Source of the DNA: FW021-bin31 sp964422465
GTDB lineage: Bacteria > Bacteroidota > Bacteroidia > Chitinophagales > Chitinophagaceae
Reading direction: 5' to 3'
NCBI GenBank assembly: GCA_964422465.1
Contig: CAYRBD010000020.1
Span: 1-40,985 of the forward strand
DNA length: 40,985 nt
The notes beneath the pieces were generated by a model, which worked only from the letters and a program-made list of their open reading frames with translations, was not told where the DNA came from and did no database searches. Each line of letters opens with the position of its first letter. The first letter of the stretch is position 1. Of the stretch, positions 32,515 to 40,700 are shown one piece after another. The translations under genes and the position numbers were made by a program.

Positions 32515-33507
32515 GTGCAAACTAAGTTTTCCAAAGATACCTATTTATATTGGTACGAATTAATGTTGCTCCTGCGCCGCTTTGAACTAAAAGCCGGGCA
32601 GTTATATGGCATGCAAAAAATCCGGGGGTTTTGCCACCTTTACATGGGGCAGGAGGCCGTAGCAGCCGGAGCCATGACCGCCACCAAACCGGATGATAAG
32701 TTTATCACCGCCTATCGGGATCATGGTCTGGCTATCGCTAAAGGCATTTCATCCAAAGCCACCATGGCAGAATTGTATGGCAAAGTTACCGGATGTGCCA
32801 AAGGAAAAGGAGGCAGCATGCACATGTTCTCCAGAGAACACAATTTCTTTGGTGGACATGGTATCGTAGGAGGACAGATAGGCGTGGGAGCAGGGCTGGC
32901 ATTTGCCGAAAGATATAAAAAAACGGACAATGTAGTGCTGTGTTTTTTCGGTGATGGCGCCGCACGACAAGGTATTGTACACGAAACTTTCAACATGGCC
33001 ATGCTTTGGAAACTGCCTGTCGTTTTTATATGTGAAAACAACATGTACGCCATGGGAACTTCGGTAGAACGAACCTCCATCGTGAAAGATATTGCCAACC
33101 TGGCAGATGGGTACGATATGCCTGCAGACACCATTGACGGCATGAAATGTGAGGATGTTCACATTGGTATTGAAAGAGCCGTGAAGCGTGCCCGCGGAGG
33201 TGATGGGCCTACCCTCCTTGAGATCAAGACTTATCGCTACCGTGGCCACTCCATGAGTGACCCCGCCAAATACCGGACAAAAGAAGAAGTGGAGGAATAC
33301 AAAGAAAAAGATCCTATTAATCAGGTATTAAAAATTATTAAAGAGGAAAATTACGCTACTGATGACGAAATAAAAGCCATCAAAAAACGTGTGGATTCTG
33401 AAGTAGCCGATGCCGTTAAATTTGCAGAAGATTCTCCCTTCCCTGATGATGACGAGCTGCTTAAAGATATTTATGTGGAGGACGATTATCCATTTATTAC
33501 TGATTAA
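32515..33507 (+). CDS. pdhA: Pyruvate dehydrogenase E1 component, alpha subunit
   Basis: The 330-residue thiamine-diphosphate subunit starts the oxidative decarboxylation of pyruvate to acetyl-CoA. The ThDP/Mg motif runs from GDG (146-148) to NN (175-176). The YRDHGLAIAKG stretch, the KGGSMHMF loop and the YRYRGHSMSDPAKYR active-site region are typical of PdhA rather than branched-chain 2-oxoacid E1. The start is GTG at 32515, the only start compatible with the promoter. The beta subunit, E2 and E3 are not in the window; separate placement of E1 alpha is common in this phylum. The next gene follows after 26 bases. Confidence 0.95.
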   Translation: MQTKFSKDTYLYWYELMLLLRRFELKAGQLYGMQKIRGFCHLYMGQEAVAAGAMTATKPDDKFITAYRDHGLAIAKGISSKATMAELYGKVTGCAKGKGGSMHMFSREHNFFGGHGIVGGQIGVGAGLAFAERYKKTDNVVLCFFGDGAARQGIVHETFNMAMLWKLPVVFICENNMYAMGTSVERTSIVKDIANLADGYDMPADTIDGMKCEDVHIGIERAVKRARGGDGPTLLEIKTYRYRGHSMSDPAKYRTKEEVEEYKEKDPINQVLKIIKEENYATDDEIKAIKKRVDSEVADAVKFAEDSPFPDDDELLKDIYVEDDYPFITD

Positions 33508-33533
33508 TTAAACTATTTGTACGGATTAATTTT

Positions 33534-34250
33534 ATGGCAACTACTAAAACAAAACGACCTGCGAATTCAGATAAGAATGTGCGGCAAACTCACGTAGAGA
33601 GCAGAGGTTTCCAGGGATCGATAAATAAAGCCGAGCGATTTTATCTAAAGAATAATAAAGCGATAAACATCATCGGACTGGTCATCATTGTACTGATCGG
33701 GGGGTATTTTGGGTATAAATACCTGTATGTGAAACCACATGAGAAAAAGGCTGAGGCCATGGTTTTCAAAGCACAGCAATATTTTGCAAAGGATTCCTTT
33801 CAATTAGCGCTTAATGGAGATGGCAATAATTATGGTTACCTGCAGGTTATAAAAAGATACGGTCATACCAAAGTAGGCAACCAGGCTAAATATGCAGCAG
33901 GCGTCTGCTATGTACATCTGGGAGACTTTCAAAAGGGTATCAATTATCTGAAGAAATTTAACGCCAACGATAAGATTGTGCAGGCGGTGGCCTATGGGTT
34001 AATGGGAGATGCTTATATGGAACTGGGACAAACCAGCAAGGGAATAGACTTTTATAAAAAGGCAGGTAATTATAATGACAATGATTTAATTGCTCCCCTT
34101 TATCTCATGCGGGCAGGCCTGGCTTTAGAAAAAGAAGGAAAAGACCAGCAGGCTATCTCCATATATAAACAAATAAAGAGCAAATATCCACTCAGCACCC
34201 AGGGCCGTGATATTGACAAATACCTGGCCCGGCTGGGGGTGACAGAATAA
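33534..34250 (+). CDS. Membrane-anchored tetratricopeptide repeat protein (YfgM-like)
   Basis: The 238-residue protein has a basic cytoplasmic N-terminus, one membrane segment near residues 42-62 (INIIGLVIIVLIGGYFGYKY) and then helical TPR-like repeats (about 75-235: KAQQYFAKDSFQLAL, GVCYVHLGDFQKGINYLKKF, GDAYMELGQTSKGIDFYKKA). The layout matches YfgM-type proteins that face the periplasm and act in secretion or complex assembly. It precedes ribH by 12 bases, a pairing often seen in Bacteroidota. Specific partners unknown. Confidence 0.88.
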   Translation: MATTKTKRPANSDKNVRQTHVESRGFQGSINKAERFYLKNNKAINIIGLVIIVLIGGYFGYKYLYVKPHEKKAEAMVFKAQQYFAKDSFQLALNGDGNNYGYLQVIKRYGHTKVGNQAKYAAGVCYVHLGDFQKGINYLKKFNANDKIVQAVAYGLMGDAYMELGQTSKGIDFYKKAGNYNDNDLIAPLYLMRAGLALEKEGKDQQAISIYKQIKSKYPLSTQGRDIDKYLARLGVTE

Positions 34251-34262
34251 ATTCGTCAGAAA

Positions 34263-34757
34263 ATGTCTATACATAATCATGCCTTATTAGAGGACGCCGG
34301 CATCCCCGATTTAAAGGATGCCGGTATTGTTTTAATACATACCCAGTGGAATGATTTTATCGTGAACGAACTGGTAAAAGGCTGCATAAGCACCTTAGCC
34401 GAACATGGGATATCCGATCCGGTAAATATCCAGGTACCGGGCGCTGTTGAACTGCCCTTTGCCTGCAGACGATATTTTGAAGCTACCCAAAACTCAGAAA
34501 AAACACCAGAAGCGCTCATCGTCTTTGGCGCTGTTATCAGGGGAGAAACCCCTCATTTTGATTATGTCTGTCAGGCGGTTACTCAGGGAATCACGCAATT
34601 AAATTTAAGTTTGCCCATTCCTGTGATTTTTGGCGTGCTTACGGTTGATAACGAAGAACAGGCCCGACAACGAATCGGCGGAGCGCATGGACATAAAGGA
34701 TCGGAAGCAGCGCTTACAGCTTTAAGAATGATCGCCTTCAACCGTGGCCTCAAGTAA
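34263..34757 (+). CDS. ribH: 6,7-dimethyl-8-ribityllumazine synthase
   Basis: A 164-residue enzyme that makes 6,7-dimethyl-8-ribityllumazine, the penultimate step of riboflavin synthesis, in a cytoplasmic capsid-like or pentameric assembly. The conserved substrate-site blocks VPGAVELPFACR, GAVIRGETPHFDYVC (with the catalytic His of TPHFDYV) and the C-terminal GAHGHKGSEAAL are present. Aromatic Trp replaces the usual Phe/Trp at the TQWN position, which is allowed. It is within the pdhA-TPR-ribH-LutA-like operon, with no other rib gene near, and shows no FMN riboswitch upstream. Confidence 0.97.
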   Translation: MSIHNHALLEDAGIPDLKDAGIVLIHTQWNDFIVNELVKGCISTLAEHGISDPVNIQVPGAVELPFACRRYFEATQNSEKTPEALIVFGAVIRGETPHFDYVCQAVTQGITQLNLSLPIPVIFGVLTVDNEEQARQRIGGAHGHKGSEAALTALRMIAFNRGLK

Positions 34758-34762
34758 AAACT

Positions 34763-35491
34763 ATGGAACATCTTAATGTATCTATATTCATCCCTTGCTA
34801 CGTTGATCAGTTATACCCGGAAACAGGCTTTAACATGGTCAAGGTCCTCAAAAAATCAGGTTGTTCCGTTCATTATAATCCTAACCAAACCTGTTGTGGT
34901 CAGCCCGCCTTCAATGCAGGTTATTGGAAAGAGGCCAAAGCAGTTGGCAGAAAATTTCTTAAAGATATTTATACCAATGATTACATCGTAGCTCCAGATG
35001 CTTCCTGCACAGGTTACATACGCCGATATTTTGGGGAATTGTTCGGGAATTCTGCGCTGCACAATGAGATGAAACAGGTACAGAAAAATTTGTATGAATT
35101 TTCTGAATTTCTGGTTAAAATACTTCATGTTACAGATATAGGCGCCCGGCTGGAAGGAATTGCCACTTACCACGACTCCTGCTCAGGCCTTCGTAAATGT
35201 CAGATCAGGGAAGAGCCCAGGCTGCTGTTGCAAAAGGTACAAGGTTTGGAATTAAGAGAAATGCAGGATGTAGAAATTTGTTGTGGATTTGGCGGAACCT
35301 TTGCCGTAAAATATGAACCTATTTCCATTGGAATGGCGGACCAAAAAGTTAACAATGCAAAAGAAACAGATGCAGATTACCTGATATCCACCGACCTTTC
35401 CTGCCTGATGCACCTGGAAAGTTACATCAAAAAACAGGGGATCCATTTAAAGTGTATGCACTTGGCAGATGTACTGGCCAGCGGATGGTAA
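34763..35491 (+). CDS. LutA/YkgE-like Fe-S protein, cysteine-rich CCG domains
   Basis: The 242-residue protein consists of two CCG (DUF224) cysteine-rich domains: the first with IPCYVD and CCGQPAFN, the second with HDSCSGLR and CCGFGGTFAVK. These ligate iron-sulfur clusters in LutA of the lactate oxidase LutABC and in heterodisulfide reductase-type proteins. The full cysteine set is present. LutB and LutC, its usual partners, are not adjacent; instead it follows ribH by 5 bases. It may work with LutBC encoded elsewhere or have a different electron-transfer role. Confidence 0.9.
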   Translation: MEHLNVSIFIPCYVDQLYPETGFNMVKVLKKSGCSVHYNPNQTCCGQPAFNAGYWKEAKAVGRKFLKDIYTNDYIVAPDASCTGYIRRYFGELFGNSALHNEMKQVQKNLYEFSEFLVKILHVTDIGARLEGIATYHDSCSGLRKCQIREEPRLLLQKVQGLELREMQDVEICCGFGGTFAVKYEPISIGMADQKVNNAKETDADYLISTDLSCLMHLESYIKKQGIHLKCMHLADVLASGW

Positions 35492-35500
35492 AGAGGCTGC

Positions 35501-35608
35501 GGTTGGCAGCGTAGTCGAAGGGTTGGCAATTTGCAGTTGGCAATTTGCAATTTGCATGCTGGAACATTGAAATCATATAGCGTAAACCATTCAACCATAT
35601 AACCATAT
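35501..35608. repeat. Intergenic repeat element, copy 2, with short tandem repeats
   Basis: Read on the minus strand, 35501-35523 gives CCCTTCGACTACGCTGCCAA, similar to the element at 26593-26612. It is followed by near-copies of TTGGCAATTTGC (35523 and 35537, with a partial copy to 35555) and by two AACCATAT units (35593-35608) before the EVE start. Same style as copy 1: a TACGCT core plus microsatellite-like repeats. Confidence 0.6.
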
Positions 35609-35615
35609 AACCACC

Positions 35616-36026
35616 ATGAACTATTGGCTTGTAAAATCAGACCCGGACACTTACTCCTGGGATCATCTCATTAAAGACGGACAAACCTTCTGGGATGGCG
35701 TTCGCAATTATCAGGCACGCAACAACCTCAAGGCTATGAAAAAAGGGGATAAGGTGTTGTTTTATCACAGCCTCAAGGGGCTGGATGTGGTAGGTATTGC
35801 AAAAGTTGTTAAAGAAGCCTATCAGGACCCCACCACCCCGGATGAACGTTGGGTAGCTGTTGATCTAAAAGCAGTAAAACCTTTTAAAAGGCCCGTTACC
35901 CTAAAAGAGATAAAAGGAGACAAGCGACTAAAGGATTTGGCTTTGGTTCGCCAATCCCGGCTTTCAGTATGCCCCGTGAGTCCGGATGAATATAAAACGA
36001 TATTGGAACTGGGACAGACCAAATGA
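35616..36026 (+). CDS. EVE domain protein
   Basis: A 136-residue single EVE (PUA-like) domain. The hallmark start NYWLVKSDPDTYSWDHL, the FWDGVRNYQARNNL block and the GDKVLFYHS stretch are present. EVE domains bind modified bases in DNA or RNA, and solo EVE proteins are widespread in bacteria with unclear roles. It overlaps the MFS gene by 4 bases (ATGA), so translation is coupled. No restriction or defence gene lies near. Confidence 0.93.
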   Translation: MNYWLVKSDPDTYSWDHLIKDGQTFWDGVRNYQARNNLKAMKKGDKVLFYHSLKGLDVVGIAKVVKEAYQDPTTPDERWVAVDLKAVKPFKRPVTLKEIKGDKRLKDLALVRQSRLSVCPVSPDEYKTILELGQTK

Positions 36027-37186
36027 GGAAAATCCTGCTCCTGATTGTTATTTACCTGGCTTTTATCAGCCTGGGGTTACCCGATTCTTTATTGGGATCG
36101 GCCTGGCCTGCTATGCACGGGGAGCTGGACGTTCCTATTTCCTATGCCGGGATCATTGCAATGATCGTTGCCGCCGGAACGGTTATTTCCAGTTTGTTTA
36201 GCGCTCCCTTTATCAATCGCTTCGGAGTAGCTAAAGTTACCACCATCAGCGTGCTGATGACCGCTCTGGCCTTGTTGGGATTTTCCTATTTCGGAAATTT
36301 TATTTTTCTGTGTCTGCTGGCCGTTCCGCTTGGGCTTGGAGCCGGCTGTGTGGATGTAGCTTTAAATAATTATGTAGCCTTGCATTACAAAGCCAGGCAC
36401 ATGAACTGGCTGCATTGCTTCTGGGGAGTAGGCGCCGCTATCGGACCATTGATCATGGCCAATTATCTTGAACAGGGGCAATCCTGGAGCAGCGGATACA
36501 ACACCGTCGGGTGGATTCAGATCGCCCTTTTCGTGATATTGCTGGTTTCTTTTCCGCTATGGATAAGAAAAAATAGTAAACAGAACCGGAACAGTCCTTC
36601 AGAAAAGAAAACTTCATTTAACACCCTCCTTAAAATCCCCGGCGTAAAGCAAGCGCTCATTGTCTTTTTTTGTTACTGCACTATTGAGGCGTCTTTTGGG
36701 TTGTGGGGAGCCAGTTTTCTTGTTTATTCAAGGAGTTTTGAACCGGATCATGCTGCCAAACTGGTATCCATTTATTATTTGGGAATTACATTGGGCCGAT
36801 TTATTTCAGGCTTACTCACTCAAAAATTAAATAACAAGCAATTGGTTTACTGTGGCCAGGGGTTGATTATATTGGGAATAATCGTATTATTTTTACCCTT
36901 TGAAGCCACTTTATTAGCCGGGTTCTTATTGATTGGATTAGGTTGTGCGCCAATATTTCCCGGTTTACTGCATAATACTCCGGAAAATTTCGGAAAAAAA
37001 TATTCACAAAATATTATGGGAATGCAAATGGCCAGCGCCTACATCGGCATCACTTTAATGCCCTTGTTCTTTGGTAAACTGGCCTCCTTCCTGGGCTATT
37101 CCTCCCTTCTGTGGTTTATCGGAATCGTACTTCTTATCCAGATTTATATGACTATTGATTTAAATAAGCGGGTTTCATTTCAATAA
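36023..37186 (+). CDS. Major facilitator superfamily transporter
   Basis: The 387-residue protein has about 12 transmembrane helices in two halves separated by a charged loop near residues 180-200 (RKNSKQNRNSPSEKK). The N-terminal FISLGLPDSLLGSAWPAMH is typical of the MFS group that includes FucP/YbjJ-like sugar or drug carriers. The family does not show the substrate. It overlaps the EVE gene by 4 bases at the start and the opposite methyltransferase by 35 bases at the end. Confidence 0.9.
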   Translation: MRKILLLIVIYLAFISLGLPDSLLGSAWPAMHGELDVPISYAGIIAMIVAAGTVISSLFSAPFINRFGVAKVTTISVLMTALALLGFSYFGNFIFLCLLAVPLGLGAGCVDVALNNYVALHYKARHMNWLHCFWGVGAAIGPLIMANYLEQGQSWSSGYNTVGWIQIALFVILLVSFPLWIRKNSKQNRNSPSEKKTSFNTLLKIPGVKQALIVFFCYCTIEASFGLWGASFLVYSRSFEPDHAAKLVSIYYLGITLGRFISGLLTQKLNNKQLVYCGQGLIILGIIVLFLPFEATLLAGFLLIGLGCAPIFPGLLHNTPENFGKKYSQNIMGMQMASAYIGITLMPLFFGKLASFLGYSSLLWFIGIVLLIQIYMTIDLNKRVSFQ

Positions 37187-37763
37187 ATACTTCATGATCT
37201 GCTCTGGAAGGAATGCTGTTGTAGCAGGTTTCCATCTTTTCGATGACAAAGCGCCTCTCGAACAGTTGCTGGTATTCCTTTTTGTTCCCTCCAAAAGGAG
37301 GTCCTTCTCTTTCAAAAGAACGATTAAAAAGAACACCAGCTAATTTACCTTTTTGATTTAGCAAATCGAATGCCTTGTCAACATAATCATTCCGTCTTTT
37401 AGGTGGAATAGCACAAAAAAAGGTCTGTTCCAGCATAAGATCATAGTGCCCCTGATGAGCAAAAAAGTCCTGACAAATCACCCGAACTGCAGGTATCTCT
37501 TTAAACTTTGCCTGTAAGTTTTCCACTGCTTTAGGGGCTATATCCACCAGGGTAATGTTGGTAAAACCCTTCTTAACCAGGTATTCCGCTTCATACGCAT
37601 TGCCACATCCGGGAATAAAAATAGCGGCATCCTTATTGGCATATTGATCCATATATTCCGTGATGGCGGGAGAAGCGTATCCGATATCCCAACCGGTCCT
37701 CCCCTCCTGCCAATGCGCATTCCAAAAAGACTGATCCGGTATTTTTTTATCAGGAGTATCCAT
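37152..37763 (-). CDS. TPMT-family SAM-dependent methyltransferase
   Basis: A 203-residue class I methyltransferase of the thiopurine S-methyltransferase group. It has the family opening FWNAHWQEGRTGWDIGYASP, the SAM-binding FIPGCGNAYEAEYL (motif I), the LVDIAPKAVENL acidic strand and EQTFFCAIPP in place of motif IV. Members act on thiols, selenium or tellurium compounds or halides; the substrate here is unknown. An alternative ATG at 37781 adds 6 residues; 37763 is preferred for its A-rich upstream. It lies 27 bases after the beta-galactosidase stop and probably follows it in one transcript. Its 3' end is antisense to the MFS gene. Confidence 0.9.
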   Translation of the reverse strand: MDTPDKKIPDQSFWNAHWQEGRTGWDIGYASPAITEYMDQYANKDAAIFIPGCGNAYEAEYLVKKGFTNITLVDIAPKAVENLQAKFKEIPAVRVICQDFFAHQGHYDLMLEQTFFCAIPPKRRNDYVDKAFDLLNQKGKLAGVLFNRSFEREGPPFGGNKKEYQQLFERRFVIEKMETCYNSIPSRADHEVFIEMKPAYLNQ

Positions 37764-37790
37764 ATTTATTTTTTTGAACATTGTATTCTA

Positions 37791-40700
37791 TCACTCAGAG
37801 ATCGGTTCTATCTTAAACCGGTAACTATAATCTTGATAAGGCAGCCGATATTGCTTCAATGGCCAGGTGCCCCAGGAATTTATTCCCCCCAGGCCCATCT
37901 GTTGCAAATCGATATTCAGCACCGTCATGTCTCTCACTGTCAACTCCCCGGAATGGCGGTTATGCTTTTGCATGCCGGCATCCAAATCCTTGTTCAGATA
38001 AGGTAATGCATTGATGTTGATCAGGGTATCCGAAGAAACCCTTAATCCAACGCCATTTGCATTAGTCAATTCCAACCAGCGAACATCTGTTTTATTTCCA
38101 CTTTCCTGCGGACGCACATAATCCTTGTAATACTGCTGATCCACCGTAGATTGATAGCGGCCTACAAATTCAGCATCTTTCCGGTCCCAATAATTTTCAT
38201 GTGGCCCGCGACCATACCATTCCATTTGATCAAAAGATTTTGGCAACATGATCTGCATGCCAAAACGAGGAAGCATAGGTACTTTCTTTGAAGAATCCGC
38301 CTGCAAAGATTCGGATACGATCATGGCTCCTTCTCCATTCACTTCATAAGATACCCACAAAGTAGCATATACATAAGGCAGACTGTATTTCATGTTTAGT
38401 TTTACCGCCTCTGGGTCGGAATCATCGATATGGTATTCCAACAGGAACCGATCCTCACTGGAGCGTTTCCAATTTACCAACAACTTCTGAAAGCCGGCTC
38501 CCATATCATTATCCGTAGGGGCACGCCAAAAATCAGGGCGTAAACTGTAACCAGATTTAATATAATCCACTCCATCTACTTTATAACCACTAAGTAAACC
38601 ATCCTTATGATTGAACATCATTTGAAAATTCTTACCCCTGAGGATAATTGTTGAGTCGCTATCATGAACTTCCACATTACCTGCCCGCTGTAGTTGTAAT
38701 TCAGGTCGCTCGCGATGAATAACCGTGATCTGGTCTTTGGCTATAAGCCAGTCTGCCGGCACCATGTACCGTGCCTTTTTAGTCTTATAATAAACATTTA
38801 GAAAGACATCATGATAAGCCATGCGCGGCAATTTGTAATGAATAGTCAAATCCTTTTTCTCTTGTGGCCGGATATTCAACTTATCTATTTTCCCTTTCTG
38901 AATAACCGCTCCATCCGCAACCACTTCCCAATCCAGATAAACATTACTAAGGTCTTTGAAAAAGTTTTCATTGTAAATCTGCACCTCCCCCATCATCGGA
39001 TCCAACCCTTTGGTATGAATATTCTGATATTGATGTTTTATTTCATAAGCTGCAGGATGCAGGGTACGATCCGGTGCTACAAACCCATTGCAATTAAAGT
39101 TTTTATCACTGGGTAAATCCACTCCATAATCGCCACCATAGGCCCAGATAGAATCTCCCCTATCGGTAACTTTCAGCAGCGCCTGATCTACAAAATCCCA
39201 TATAAATCCTCCTTGCATTTTAGGATAATAGTGACGAATTGTATCCCAATAATCCTTGAAACTTCCGTCAGAATTACCCATAGAGTGAGCATACTCACAT
39301 AAGATGAAAGGCTTCCGATCAGATTCAATGTTTTCTTTTTGAGGATTCCCCGGGTTTCCTTTGCCAGGTCTGCTCCCGGATTGCCCGGGTCTTTCGCCTA
39401 TTAAAGTGAGTTGGGGACCATGGGACTTTACATACTGCACCATGTTTTCCGGAGAAGGATACATGGGGCAGTAAATATCGGTAAATTCGGAGTTCCCGGC
39501 TCTTTCATATTGTACCGGCCTGGAGGGATCATATTTTTTAATCCACCGATAGCATTTTTCAAAATTAATCCCCATACCGGCTTCATTTCCCATAGACCAG
39601 ATGATGATACTCGGATGATTAATATCCCGTTTAACCATTCGGGAATCTCTTTGAAAGTGTTGCAAGAACCAATCTGGTTTTTTGGACAGGGAATTTTTAC
39701 CATAACCCATACCATGCGTTTCCAGGTTGGCTTCACCCACCAGGTAAATTCCGTATTCGTCACACAACTTATACCAATAGGGATCGTTCGGATAATGAGA
39801 AGTACGCACAGCATTGACGTTATTCCTTTTCATAATACGAATATCCTGCTCCATCCGCTCATGAGAAATGTACTGCCCTGTTACCGGATCCATTTCATGG
39901 CGATCCGTACCTTTAATCAGGATAGCCTTCCCATTTACATATAAGGCGCCTTGCTTAATCTCTACCTTACGAAAACCGGTTCTTTGTGGAATAACCTCTA
40001 TGATATCCCCATTTTTATTTTTCAGGGAGACATATACTTTGTATAGGTTCGGCGTCTCAGCAGTCCATTTCAAAGGGTTCCTGACCTTCATGAGAATATT
40101 CTGAAATCGAGTCGAATCCCCCAGATTCACTTTTGTACTTTCAACCGGTTTCCCATCTTGATCTCTTAATACAATTTCGGCAGTATAGCCTTTTAAAGCC
40201 GGGTCTGCATTGTTCAGGAAATCAAGAGTGATAGCCAACTGCCCGTTCTCGTAGTGATCCGTTAAATCGGGAATGATATGCACATCCCGGATGTGGATTT
40301 TATTTCTGGCATATAAATAAATCCCTCTTTCTACGCCGGCCATACGCCACATGTCCTGATCTTCCATATAAGAACCATCGCTCCAGCGATATACCTGAAA
40401 AGCAATGACATTCTTTTGACCGGGTTTCAGGTATTTCGTCACATTAAATTCTGCCGCCAACTTGCTGTCTTCGCTGTAACCGACCCATTGTCCGTTTACC
40501 CATACATAAAAAGCAGAACGCACTGCACCAAAATGTAAATAAATCTCTTTCCCGTCCCAGTTTTTATCCACGGTAATGACCCTTCTGTAAGAGCCCACCG
40601 GATTATACTGATGCGGCACATGAGGAGGATCCGGCCTGTCATGAGGTAGTAGATAAGCGAAATCATAGGTAACATTGGTATAAATAGGGAAACCATACTT

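Noticed and set aside
35616..36026. EVE gene as part of a defence island
   Set aside because: No restriction enzyme, methylase for DNA, nuclease or helicase of a defence system lies within the window.
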